DNA of 64,000 nt from positions 637,920 to 701,919 of the forward strand of contig NC_049995.1 in assembly GCF_000003815.2 (NCBI RefSeq), read 5' to 3'. A model generated the notes under the pieces. The model did no database searches, was not told where the DNA came from, and worked only from the letters and a program-made list of their open reading frames with translations. Position numbers and translations under genes: made by a program. This DNA comes from Branchiostoma floridae (Eukaryota > Chordata > Leptocardii > Amphioxiformes > Branchiostomatidae). This document shows, in pieces, positions 35,179 to 45,069 of this stretch. Each line of letters opens with the position of its first letter. Positions within the stretch are counted from its first letter, which is position 1.

Positions 35179-35399
35179 TTGTATATAAACTTTGTGTAAA
35201 CAATAGAAATTTGAAGCCAGAGTAGGACTTACCATTGAGTATGTAATACTTACATGCGAGGTATTTGTTATATAAGTTTATCATATTGCCAGAGCCTAGT
35301 AGAAAAATCTGTACATTTTTCTGAAAAAAATGTAAAGCAAATCATTGGCGAAGCCTCAGGGGCGATCCAAATGGTATATTTTATGTTCAGTCAGCAAAA

Positions 35400-35462
35400 A
35401 TTCTAGGAATGGCACAGGCATGTTTCCACAGGCATGCTAGGCATGTTCCCACAGGCATGTAT
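35400..35462 (+). repeat. short 'cacaggcatg' repeats
   Basis: 'cacaggcatg' occurs three times with 'ctaggcatgtt' between. Confidence 0.7.
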
Positions 35463-35514
35463 GGAATTGTTAGCCTCAATGAATGTGACAAGTAATTTGG
35501 GTAGCTGAGAAAGA

Positions 35515-35780
35515 GAAATGTCCAATACATATTAATTATGCAAATGACGACCTCATTTACATAATTGATGAGAAAACATGAACATGTTGACGGATCATCA
35601 TGATTTTTGGTATGTAGATAGCCTAAGTGAAGACTTACATAGTGGGATACTTATTATGCAAATTAACAGCAAATTTGCATATTTAATTAGGAAAGTTTAC
35701 AAATCCACTGCATTCCAATATAGGACTTTCTAACTTGTCACATTATGTAACTGAGAAATAGAGAAAAGTCAATAAATGTT
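35515..35780 (-). repeat. LINE-tail-like repeat, inverted copy
   Basis: The reverse complement of the left part of 21300-21650 ('aattatgcaaatgacgacct', 'acaaatccactgcattcca', 'aggactttc'). Closely related to 40600-40820. Confidence 0.7.
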
Positions 35781-36117
35781 AAGTGACTACCTGGTCTTGT
35801 AGAGACATGATTTTGACAATTTACAGTATGAAAGTTGCGCTGGAAAGTATCACAACAGTGTACATAATTTGCCGAGAAGTTTATGATTTTGGTAGTGTTA
35901 GTGGGTTTGTAGGGAACACACGTTCATGTAGTCGTTTGGTAATTGGGTAGGTACTCTTTATTAATACATGAATAAGACCTAAAAGTTTTGAATAAAGGCA
36001 TGATTATTTGGTGAAGGGATGTGCTCGTGGAACTCTAGTTTGGAAATACGGCGTCGTTGAAAATAGTCTCTTAACATAAACTATACATTTAAATGGGGGC
36101 GAGAAACTGGGGTGTGC

Positions 36118-36212
36118 CCCAAAATGTTCCATTTTCGAGCAGGTTTTTTTTGAGACAGTTATAAATGTTGCATGGGAAAAAGTGTGGCAAATGTCGGCCT
36201 TTCTAGTTTGAA
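36118..36212 (-). repeat. dispersed repeat, copy 4 (GAAAGGCC family, inverted)
   Basis: 'gcaaatgtcggcctttctag' is the reverse complement of the start of 6045-6160. Confidence 0.65.
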
Positions 36213-36620
36213 ATGTTTCTTTAGTGTATACTAACGTTAACCGTCTATGGGATGTCTGACATTCGGGATCTCTACCTACGTATCCAGTCCCTTGACCTCC
36301 CGGGGGCCGGGGAGGGGGGGGGGGGTCAAGGTAGCCATGAAGATAGAGAGCTGTCTCCAGGCTCGTCTTTCCCTTGCCAGGGTCAGCCTTTCCACTCATA
36401 CCTTATATACTGTGGGAATCTCATCATTCATACGATATGTAGCAGTCATTAATCATCTTATGAAATAATTATTAACCGTACAGATGTTTTTGTCTCACAG
36501 AATGATATAAAATGAAGGAATGCAAAAGGTGATAAACCCTTCCTCTTTAATTTTTTTCACGCTTAGCCCACTGTGAGCCCAAGCTGAAAATCAACTTGGC
36601 AAACTTGTGTTATGTGTTAA

Positions 36621-36864
36621 GGCCCCCTTTCCACTAGACGACGATCGTGGTGGCTCTCACTGCGACATAAATAGGATATGCGTAACCTTTGATTTCATAC
36701 TGGGTATGTCGTACAGCATGTAACAGTGTAACTGACAGGACAGCAAAACACACAAAGTGCAAAAAAAATTGTTTTTTTTTTTTTTTTTTCAATTTGAGCG
36801 ATCTGTCAAATTCAATGTCTAAGAGAGAGCGCGACGAGAGCGCCGTCCTACTGGAAAGGGGGTA
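36621..36864. mobile_element. PIF/Harbinger-like MITE, 244 bp, TAA target duplication
   Basis: TAA (36618-36620) and TAA (36865-36867) flank the element. Left end GGCCCCCTTTCCACTAGACG and right end CCTACTGGAAAGGGGGTA are inverted repeats continuing into the 'gctctcactgcgac' region. There is a T run inside (36774-36790). TIR and 3-bp TWA duplication are typical of PIF/Harbinger-derived MITEs. Confidence 0.8.
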
Positions 36865-36884
36865 TAAGCAATTCTCACTTGTAG

Positions 36885-37165
36885 CGTTGTGTCTGGCGTA
36901 ACTGGTAGAGGTCCCGAGTTCGATACCCGAGTTCCATACCCGAGTTCAATCCCCGACGTTGTGTCCTTGGGAAATACACTTTACACGAACTCCCTCACTT
37001 CACCCAGGTGTAAACATGGACACCTGATTTCGGACGGAGAGGTAAAAGAAAAGACTACCTTTTGCTGTACTGTCAATGCGGCGCTGTTATATAAGTTACT
37101 CACTAGAGTACAGTGCCACATTGTGCTCGTTTGTCCACAAAGCAAAAGGAAAAAATACTGTAAGG
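36885..37165 (+). mobile_element. tRNA-derived SINE with triplicated B-box region
   Basis: The same family as 12727-12925: TGGCGTAACTGGTAGAG, then 'cccgacgttgtgtccttggg', 'acactttacacgaactccct', 'cacccaggtgtaaa', 'acagtgccacattgtgctcg'. The anticodon region is deleted and the B-box region is repeated three times ('cccgagttcgatacccgagt', then 'tccatacccgagttcaatcc'). Confidence 0.8.
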
Positions 37166-37370
37166 TTCAAAAACAGTCTTTCCTTTGTTTATGTGTTTTC
37201 CTAAGATTGTGTATAATATTTAGTATGGGTTTACTTTATCCTTATATCCCAGATGCTTGTTAAATTAGATTGTAAAATAATATTAGATTTTTTTTTCGGT
37301 TTTTAAGATCATTGGTATACCGGCATGAAACATGGTCTTCCAACGCTAGCGCTTTACGCTGCCTATTTTA

Positions 37371-37590
37371 TACCCCCCTCACATTATCCACGATCTTCGG
37401 GCGTATGGATGGAAGATGGGCCATATTTAAGATCGACAGAGGGTTGCGTGCATTTTTCACCTGAAAACCGTCCCTGACACATATAAGCTATACTTTGTAC
37501 CTTGTAAAATTGTTGTGCAATAAAGTTATTATCATTAGCAAAGCTCGGGTGATTGCCGCAGAATCGTCGTCCAATCGATTTTCGCCTAAT
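37371..37590 (-). mobile_element. MITE related to 47651-47943, end-truncated
   Basis: It reads as the reverse complement of 47651-47943: 'tacccccctcacattatcca', 'cgatcttcgggcgta', 'gatcgacagaggg', 'gtaccttgtaaaattgttgt', 'gaatcgtcgtccaatcgatt'. The last 30 bp are lost just before the next MITE. TTA precedes the intact end. Confidence 0.7.
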
Positions 37591-37596
37591 TGCTAA

Positions 37597-37838
37597 TACC
37601 CCCTTTTCACTACGGCGGCCCTCTCACTACGCTCTCTCTGCGACCTAAAATTTTACAGATCGCTCAACGAATTGTATTGGAAGAAACGAATCTTTTTACT
37701 CTTCGTTTGTTTTGTTGTCTTCTCGGTCACAGTTTTACATTTTTTATGATATTCCCAGTGTAAAAGCGAAGGATACACATATCCTATATACTTCGCAGTG
37801 AAAGCGCAGCGCGATCGCCGAGTAGTGGAAAGGGGGCC
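37597..37838. mobile_element. PIF/Harbinger-like MITE, 242 bp, TAA target duplication
   Basis: TAA at 37594-37596 and 37839-37841. Ends are TACCCCCTTTTCACTACGGC and CGAGTAGTGGAAAGGGGGCC. Same family as 36621-36864 and of nearly equal length. Confidence 0.8.
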
Positions 37839-38356
37839 TAAATGAAAGTTTTACCAATCCGAAAAGGCCTACGCCACATTTCCGAACCGGGGCCCGGCCT
37901 CTAAGCTTTCGGGAAAGAACAGTATGGTACTAGAGAAACCAAAATACACAAGACGTCAAGAGAATAGTCTAGGGCATTGTTGTGTGTGTATTTTTTACAT
38001 AAACATTTTTGTCGTTTCAACAGACAGCCCGATCTTGCCCCGGTTTGAAAATACGGCGTTATTCTTACCGTGGGAAATTAACAATGTTATATAAGTTGTT
38101 TTGGTAATCTCTCAGCCACAACATTGTAAATTGGATGGAAAATTACCATCGATTAACCGCTAAGAAATTATCATGTTACGTAAAGCTTTCTTTTGATAAT
38201 CCTTCAACAACAAAATCGTTAATTAGCGGTAAAAACGTCACAAGCTGTGCACGTGGATATCTTAGGACAGGAGAACCTTTATGACCTTGTAACAAACGTC
38301 CTTGGTCAGCAACGGTGATAATTCAATAAATTCATAGATATCACTTATTACAGCAA
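37745..38356 (+). repeat. dispersed duplication, copy 2
   Basis: About 80% alike to 32088-32650 by eye, 5.7 kb away. It includes the right half of the MITE plus about 510 bp of flank, so the duplication is younger than the MITE insertion or the MITE mobilised nearby sequence. Confidence 0.8.
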
Positions 38357-39309
38357 GTCCGAGATTAATAACTGCTTAGTTAACTAAAGACAGTTTTAGT
38401 AATTGTTACCTATCTGTTTAAAATAATTTTGAAAAATGCCCAACAGAATTTTGGACGATTAGTTCAACGGTTAGTTATGTGTTAGTTTAATTTTCCATTT
38501 TACTGATCCCATAAATATTTGCATTTGACATTATGCCTGAACTCTCTCTCTGGCCCTATTTCTTGGTGGATAGATTTTTATTGTGTAAAAAATTTCTAGT
38601 TTACTCGTTCTTTTTTTAAAATTTGATTTAATAAAATGACCTGTACGGCTGAATGGATTCCGTTTCGTCCTGGTACAGGTTGCAGCCAGTCTGTATGTCG
38701 GAGTTGCAGATGCGTCTACTTCACAGACGCCTCTGAACGGTGAGGCAAGCTAGCAAGATAAACCGATAAAAAATATAAGAAACGTTTTGCATCATCATGT
38801 AGCCCTGTAGTATTCTTAGGCAACACCAATTTGATTTGTTTCTTCTTGGATTTTTTTCAGAAAAATGGACTGTCAGGTCGAAAAAAATAAAAATATTTTT
38901 TCCAAAATGTCTGGGGTGGAGAGACACAGGGTCTTACTCAGGTTACGCAACATATTTGACAATATTTAACAAATAGTTTTCAGATTTTTAAAGTAGCCAG
39001 GTACAGATAATGAAATATGTGGCCCATAGTAATAGTTTATTTGGAGCTAGTTATGAGAGGCAGTGAATAATTGTCAACGGGAGGTGTGGCCATTTTAATC
39101 TGGCCAGCAGAATACGAAAAACAATAATTTGACAATAAAATTGGCGAGGCCTTGGATATATAGAGTGTCTCATTACGCCGCCTTGTGGTTTGATCTTGAA
39201 TTCCAGGACAGATTTTAAAGTTCACGAACTCCAATTTGACGTGAGAACGTCTAATATGACACCTCAATTACCTCGGTAAAATTTCATGGATGTTATATTT
39301 TTATTAACG
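38357..39309. other. intergenic, nothing recognised
   Basis: No supported feature. Confidence 0.4.
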
Positions 39310-39349
39310 TCTCTCTCTCTCTCTCTCTCTCTGTTTGTGTGTATGTGTT

Positions 39350-39403
<54 letters not shown>

Positions 39404-39409
39404 TGTGTG
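39310..39409. repeat. compound (CT)n(TG)n microsatellite
   Basis: About 11 CT then a long interrupted TG run. Confidence 0.95.
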
Positions 39410-39484
39410 TCAACAAGATAACTCAAGAATGGCTGAATGGATTGGTTTCATACTTCTTGTCTTGGTAGAGTGTGATAAAAGATG

Positions 39485-39940
39485 GAAATGATTACGTTTT
39501 AGGCCCCATAGTGGTTTCTGTTGGTACTGCAACGCAACTTTCGATTTTCTATCTCGTGTTCCGAACAAGCTATTATCCCGGTTTTTAGGTGTTAGATACC
39601 TCTTGTGCTTCGGAAGAGGTGGCTCAAGTTAGGGCCCCCTAGCAGCTAGTTTTGGGAAAGCAGCGTCATTTTTTGTCAAAAAATTCTGAGGAGAATTACT
39701 CAAAAAGGAAACATCGGATCTTCATTTTTTTGGTTTTTAGGTACCTTAGACAATGTGCACNNNNNNNNNNNNNNNNNNNNNNNNNNNNNNNNNNNNNNNN
39801 NNNNNNNNNNNNNNNNNNNNNNNNNNNNNNNNNNNNNNNNNNNNNNNNNNNNNNNNNNNNTCATAATGATAGAATTGTTATGCAAATGAGAAATTGATTT
39901 GCATGATTAGTGAGAAAACTGTATAGTTCCATTGTTTTCA
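39485..39940 (-). repeat. LINE-tail-like repeat, inverted, with gap
   Basis: The reverse complement of the 21679-22300 wording ('agggccccctagcagctagt', 'atctcgtgttc') plus 'atgcaaatgagaaattg' after the gap at 39761-39860. Confidence 0.55.
39761..39860. other. assembly gap (100 N)
   Basis: A nominal-size gap. Confidence 1.
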
Positions 39941-40194
39941 AGAACTGGAATAAATATAAATGTAACATTTTTGATAGGTGGACTATAAGTAGATACCAAA
40001 TATGCTAATGAAGAACTTATTTGCATATTTTTTTTAAAAACTGCAAAACCGCCTAATGAGTTATGATAGGAATGTGTATGTTAGTCAATGATAAACAATA
40101 TCATGCATATGTCAATGTTTATGTTTTAGTCAATTGCATGAAATTTATAAAAGCCCTAAATATTTCATGCATTATATTGTAATTGTTGTGTTGT

Positions 40195-40385
40195 ACTTCT
40201 TGGTTGTCTCCTAAATGATTTTTACCCTTTTTACAAGCACCAAGACGGTAAATTGACACATATTGCTCGTTAAAACGGTTATGTCGGTATAATTGATATA
40301 TCATTAGAAGCAGGAGGTCTCTAAGTGGATAAAGAGGAAGTGGGTCAATTGAAAAGAAAATAGCACCAATTCTCTTTTAAGATGA
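40195..40385 (+). repeat. recent local duplication, copy 1
   Basis: Nearly identical (about 96% by eye over 185 bp) to 41671-41865, 1.48 kb away, same orientation ('tacttcttggttgtctccta' to 'cttttaagatgaaggatgg'). Confidence 0.9.
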
Positions 40386-40394
40386 AGGATGGAC

Positions 40395-40820
40395 CCCCCC
40401 CCCAGCGGCTTGCTAAAGTACTGCAGACGGAAACTCAATCTTTTATATCTCATGTTATTGACATGCTGTGGTCATGTTTTTTTTAGTGGTAGATAGCCCT
40501 CGGGGCAGAGAGTAAGTGCTGTGATTTCGGACCCCAAGCGGCTTTTTTTGGAACTACAGGCGCCGGTTTTCTTTTAATCTTTGGACGAGAATAACTCTAC
40601 AAGGTGTTGACGAATCTTCATGATTTTTGGTATATATATAGAATGAGTGTTGACTTACATAATTGAATACTTACTTTTCTAATGAACAGCTAATTTGCAT
40701 AATTAATGAGGTAAGTTTATAAATCCACTGCATTCCATGATAGGACTTTCAAACTTGTCTCATATTTAGCTGGGAAGGAGAGAAATGTCAATAGATATCA
40801 ATTATACAAATGACGACCTC
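40395..40820 (-). repeat. LINE-tail-like repeat, inverted copy
   Basis: The reverse complement of the 21300-21840 order: 'gcggcttgctaaagtactgc', 'ctcggggcagagag', 'aatctttggacgagaataac', 'ggtgttgacgaatcttcatg', 'aatccactgcattccatgat'. Confidence 0.75.
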
Positions 40821-41112
40821 TAGCGGATAGATCAAACACATTTCACGCACAAATACCTTATTTTGACTATCTGAAGTTATAGACAATCCGTATTGATTAT
40901 GCAAATTTACTCATAAATCATCCGTAACCCAAAATATTACGCTCATTTTTTGAGAAGTAAAAAAGTACCAGTATTCTGGAAATTCTTCTCGCTCGTGTTT
41001 ACTAGAAATGCTATGCATTTATAATCTTGGCAGTTACGTAGTTCTGAGTGTCGTTTTGGTAGGTTTCAAGATGGCTGACACATGACGTCGCAAACACATT
41101 TTTAATTTTCAG
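40821..41112. other. possible intron upstream of candidate exon
   Basis: It ends in a pyrimidine-rich acceptor. No upstream exon was found. Confidence 0.3.
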
Positions 41113-41299
41113 CCCGGCGTGTCTTGACTCGTCATGTCACCGCTGCTGGCCTGAGCTGAACAACTTCTGCTGTGAGAAGAAGTGGACTGGCTTGATCTGC
41201 GGGTTCATGGCGGTCACCGCAGGGAGCTGGACCCCCTGCCCACTCGACATGGACTCGCCCGGGATCGTCTCAGCATCCATCCTGCCGACAGAGAAATAA
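41113..41299 (+). CDS. candidate last exon, Cys-rich, unknown product
   Basis: The acceptor ACATTTTTAATTTTCAG ends at 41112. Only one frame is open (entering in phase 2): 61 codons from PACLDSSCHRCWPELNNFCC to SILPTEK and TAA at 41297-41299. Seven Cys lie within the first 42 residues (C-x4-C-x2-C, CC, C, C), with two Trp and a hydrophobic stretch LICGFMAV. AATAAA overlaps the stop, at 41295. The isolated open frame, acceptor and signal suggest a genuine 3' exon, but no partner exon was found within the window. It is not recognised. Confidence 0.4.
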
Positions 41300-41672
41300 A
41301 TGGAGATCTCTGTTTTTTCGCTAGCCTTTCGCTAACTAAGAGTATGAAATGAAATGAAAAAAACTATCAACACCTAGAAATATTGTGACCTGAAAAAAGA
41401 TTTCAACCTCTACCTAGTTGTAGTTACATTTAAACTTTAGTACTGTATTTGAAGTGACAACCTCAACGTATCAGCACACACACCCTTCAACAGGGATATA
41501 AATGGAGATCTCTGGATATTTTACTAGCTTTCGCTAACACAACCAATAATTTGAAATGGAATAAGAATTATTAACACCTAGAAATATTGTGATCTAAAAG
41601 AAATGTACTTCTACTTGTTTGTACTTACATTTGAGAATAAGTACCATATTTGAAGTGACAATCTCAACGTAC
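41298..41672 (+). repeat. tandem duplication of about 202 bp
   Basis: 'aaatggagatctctg' at 41298 and again at 41500, each followed by 'ttactagctttcgctaa'-type and 'caacacctagaaatattgtg'-type sequence. Confidence 0.85.
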
Positions 41673-41865
41673 TTCTTGGTTGTCTCCTAAATGATTTTTA
41701 CCCTTTTTACAAGCACCAAGACGGTAAATTGACACATATTGCTCGTTAAAACGTTTAAGTCAGTATAATTGATATATCATTAGAAGCAGGAGGTCTCTAA
41801 GTGGATAAAGAGGAAGTGGGTCAATTGAAAAGAAAATAGTATTAATTCTCTTTTAAGATGAAGGA
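41671..41865 (+). repeat. recent local duplication, copy 2
   Basis: The partner of 40195-40385. Confidence 0.9.
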
Positions 41866-41880
41866 TGGGACTTTTACTTT

Positions 41881-41943
41881 GATGAATGAATGACTGAATG
41901 AATGAATGACTGAATGAATGAATGAATGAATGAATGAATGAAA
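41881..41943. repeat. (TGAA)n microsatellite
   Basis: About 15 units, some TGAC. Confidence 0.95.
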
Positions 41944-42149
41944 GGATGTTCTGAGTAATCAAATGTTCTATCAACCATTCTTCATGCAGTCCTAGAAAAA
42001 TTGTAACATTTCTTGGCGGTCTCGTTGCATTGATCTAGATCCTTCCTCCGTAGTAACTGATGGCTAAGAATTTTACCCTATTCAAAATTTTTTGGTCATC
42101 CCGGGACCGAGGGGCAATCCTTCCTCCACCCCCCCCCCCCCCATGTTCT

Positions 42150-42810
42150 GATGATGAAATAGCCGAGTCCACTAGTGTACAAAGTTAACACAAAATATAT
42201 GCCAGGAAATTGCTCTCTCACGGATTGTCCATAAAACTACAACACATGTAAAGAATAGCAAAAGTTTCCGACAATCAGGTTGCAATTTTTACGGAGGGAA
42301 GCCATAGCACCAAAGTAAATTTTCTGACCTAAAGTCGTGCTGAAAAGAAAAAAAAATAACAACATTTCCTGTCCATATTCTCTCCAAACCACCGGTAAAA
42401 CCATTTGAATTTTAAGCCTTGGGTAAAGGCATGTCCGTACGGTCATTGACCCTATGACCCATGACACCAGCAGTAGAACACAATTGACATAATAAGTCAA
42501 CTATTACCGCTGTGGTCTTTGCAACAAGGACGATCCCATTTTAAAGGTAAAAAAAATTCTTGATCGTTTTTTTTTTCTATTGCAAGAGTAGTGTTTTAAA
42601 ATATACCGTTGCAATCAGGCAAGCAGTTGAGATTTTGTATATATTTTGAAGATTACGAAATGGAAATGATATGTAATAGAAATTGTTGTTCTCCCCCTGT
42701 GTTCTTTCGATGGAATAGCCGTGTACACTAGTATACAAACATAAATCTAGGACGACACACTGTTCTCTCACGGGTTGTCTATAAAACTACAACACAATGT
42801 AAAGCATAAC
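42150..42810 (+). repeat. diverged direct duplication, copies 555 bp apart
   Basis: 'aatagccgagtccactagtg' with 'ctctctcacggattgtccat' (42159-42250) recurs as 'aatagccgtgtacactagta' with 'ctctcacgggttgtctataa' (42714-42805). Confidence 0.7.
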
Positions 42811-43134
42811 AAACTTCATCAACAACCAGGCAATTCCTGATGACCTAGCGGTCATTCAACCTTTGGTTCTATAGACGATCTCAATCCAAGAGTATAGAAA
42901 AATTTGTTAAAAACTTTATTTTTCAAACTGTAACGTTGCAAAAATTGCTAGGTATATGGGCAAGGGATTTTAGTTAAAAGGGGTCAGGTGGAAAATAATA
43001 TTAGATGGAATGGAAGAAGGACAAAATGCCCCGTTCCTCTGGAATAGGAATGGACCAGCCCGAACGTTTTACAAATAATGGATTAAAGATCGTCACAGTA
43101 TTGTCCTACCACCGCCTGTGTAATTTGGAAAAAG
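42811..43134. promoter_or_regulatory. 5' flank of gene 2
   Basis: The region immediately upstream of the FABP-like start. No clear TATA box. A 5' UTR exon could lie here, but I cannot place it. Confidence 0.3.
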
Positions 43135-43210
43135 ATGGTGAACTTCTCTGGTATTTGGACCGCCGTGGAATGGGACGACGAAAGTTTCATCAAGTTCTTT
43201 GCCGCTATGG
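43135..43210 (+). CDS. gene 2 exon 1, FABP-like
   Basis: ATG at 43135 (context AAAAAGATGG) reads MVNFSGIWTAVEWDDESFIK to AAMG, matching the FABP N-terminus (M-x-x-F-x-G-x-W, then helix). The donor ATGG|GTAAGG gives phase 1 after 25 codons, exactly where vertebrate and invertebrate FABP genes have intron 1. Confidence 0.8.
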
Positions 43211-43374
43211 GTAAGGAAAGTCTTGTTTAGATTTTTGGACATTTAGGTTTAAATATATGATTGAAATCCTTTATTTTCGAACATGATCGAACAACGTTTA
43301 AAATCTGTTAACAGTACAGTTAGTCCAAGGAAATGCGAGTATATCCTTTATCATTATTCCCGCAAAAATAACGC

Positions 43375-43474
43375 NNNNNNNNNNNNNNNNNNNNNNNNNN
43401 NNNNNNNNNNNNNNNNNNNNNNNNNNNNNNNNNNNNNNNNNNNNNNNNNNNNNNNNNNNNNNNNNNNNNNNNNN
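43375..43474. other. assembly gap (100 N)
   Basis: A nominal-size gap in gene 2 intron 1. Confidence 1.
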
Positions 43475-43487
43475 TCCACATGTTCAG

Positions 43488-43576
43488 GTATCCCTGAACC
43501 AAAAATGGCACTTGATCTATTCAAATCGGCTGGAAAGAACGAAATCATCGACAAGGGGGACACAGTTATCTTTAGG
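43488..43576 (+). CDS. gene 2 exon 2, FABP-like
   Basis: The acceptor is CCACATGTTCAG|GT and the donor TTTAGG|GTAAGT. It reads IPEPKMALDLFKSAGKNEII, then DKGDTVIFR: the second helix, then the I-x-x-x-G-D strand of FABPs. It enters in phase 1 and leaves in phase 0. The exit intron is not at a classical FABP position. Confidence 0.8.
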
Positions 43577-44024
43577 GTAAGTAAAATCTACTTTTACTTC
43601 GAATTCATACTATTACTGGTATTTGCTGACTCACTACTAGCGAGTAATACATCCCGCTGCAGCGCCACCAATCGGATACGTTCAGTATTGCTAGAGTGAG
43701 GAAAGTAGGTGACAGACTGTGTCAGTTCAGTTCAGTGTCAGACTACAGATGAATAGTTTCTAAAAACCTTACGAATGTTTTTTTGAGGATATTATCCATA
43801 TAATCAAATCAATATGGCTTAGTCAATACAAGATCTGTATCTGATCCTTTGTATTTATACTTTCTTTGTTTTTGTTGAAAAGTGATTATAAGAATTAAAA
43901 ATACTTACATCTGGGATACGGAGTGTGCATTCTACTGTGCAACTAAAATGGGGTGCTCCCTCCTCTTATAAACCCCACTTGCTCTGCGTTTCATGTCTAC
44001 AAGTATACCTTATGATTTATTTAG

Positions 44025-44120
44025 ATTCCTGACCCAGAGAGTGAAGGAGGAAAGAGAGACATTCTGTTTAAAGTAGGGGAGGAGAGCCCTGCTTTGGGAC
44101 CGGTAGGAATTCCTGTGAAG
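44025..44120 (+). CDS. gene 2 exon 3, FABP-like
   Basis: The acceptor is TGATTTATTTAG|ATT and the donor CCTGTGAAG|GTGAGA. It reads IPDPESEGGKRDILFKVGEE, then SPALGPVGIPVK, equivalent to the F-K-x-G-E-E-F-x-x-x-T-x-D-G-x-x-V-K end of the usual FABP second exon. Phase 0 on both sides. Confidence 0.78.
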
Positions 44121-44414
44121 GTGAGAAGCAGAACAAGGCGAGCAATTAACAACTAAACCACAGGAGCTGCAAACGGAAGGGGGGGGGGCGTTCTATATGA
44201 TTGTTTATGTCATACCTGTGACGCGAAAACGTTGGATCCATGTTGGTCTTTGGTGCTGTCACGGCCTGCTTGAAAATCCCATGGCATTAAAATCGTATGA
44301 CGATTGGACGACCTATGTGACCACCATGTCAGAAAACAAACAAACTACCTCAACCAGTCTGGAGGTGAACCTCCCTCTGATTATGAATACATTTTATATT
44401 GTATTTTCTTATAG

Positions 44415-44435
44415 ACGCTAGTCTTGGAGGTGTAA
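44415..44435 (+). CDS. gene 2 terminal exon, version a
   Basis: The acceptor GTATTTTCTTATAG is followed by TLVLEV and TAA. AATAAA lies at 44522. It is similar in sequence to the exon at 44689. The coding part is only 18 nt plus stop. Confidence 0.5.
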   Translation, partial: TLVLEV

Positions 44436-44521
44436 ACATTGTCTGAGATGATAAACCAAATACGATTGATAGTTTGCAATGTTGACATGTAAATGTAGAC
44501 TTCAATGATTTGATGTTGATA

Positions 44522-44527
44522 AATAAA
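44522..44527 (+). terminator. polyadenylation signal after terminal exon a
   Basis: AATAAA about 87 nt past the TAA at 44433-44435. Confidence 0.5.
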
Positions 44528-44688
44528 TGATCATGAGCTTTTGGGACAACCAGTTAAAATGAATTGAATGAAATGAAGACATTGAATGATAGTGTGATAT
44601 GATGAGTGGTAGGTCGAACCTGATCGCATGTATATCATCATAAATGTATATCATATCTTATAATGTATTCTCTTGTATATGTATGCAG

Positions 44689-44709
44689 AAGCTAGTTTTG
44701 GAATTGTAA
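44689..44709 (+). CDS. gene 2 possible alternative terminal exon, version b
   Basis: The acceptor CTTGTATATGTATGCAG is followed by KLVLEL and TAA, in the same phase as version a. 'gctagtyttgga' and 'tgtaaac' are shared with 44415-44440, so one is a duplicate of the other, 274 bp apart. AATAAA lies at about 44797. Confidence 0.45.
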   Translation, partial: KLVLEL

Positions 44710-45069
44710 ACTGACAGCTGAAAGACTGATACTAGTATTGGCACCACCACGCATGTTGTAAGTAAATAACCAAGAAATGTTAAGATTCGAGAATTATAAT
44801 AAATTTTCTAAATGTTGTAACCCTCAGCTTCTGACTTTTCTGTGGAGATCACTTGTGTGTGTGTGGTAGATTTAGAGGTGTGATGGGAGATATGTATCAG
44901 TACTATGATTCCAATATCAATTTTCCTATAAAACTTAAGCCAAAAATCAAACTATATTTGTAAACACAAAATCCTTAAAGGGTAATACCATCCAGTAAAA
45001 CAATGTAAAAGCATAGCTGCTCATATAAGATATATATGTAATGCATGTGCAATTGAAAACACATACAGA

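Larger units (their letters stand above)
43135..44435 (+). other. gene 2 locus: FABP/CRABP-family protein, shortened
   Basis: Four exons (43135-43210, 43488-43576, 44025-44120, 44415-44435) join in phase to about 93 codons. The N-terminus (F-x-G-x-W, then E-W-D-D-E-S-F-I-K-F-F-A-A-M-G) and the V-G-E-E strand region align with intracellular lipid-binding proteins (cytosolic 10-strand barrels carrying fatty acids or retinoids). Intron 1 sits right after the helix-turn-helix glycine, the family's classical place. Family members are usually 127-135 residues. This one ends soon after the fourth or fifth strand region and lacks the C-terminal R-x-Y ligand residues. Either it is a truncated paralogue or real C-terminal exons were missed. 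Confidence 0.7.
44436..45069. other. 3' region of gene 2
   Basis: Besides exon b and the two AATAAA signals, nothing was recognised. No exon resembling the FABP C-terminus was found. Confidence 0.4.
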
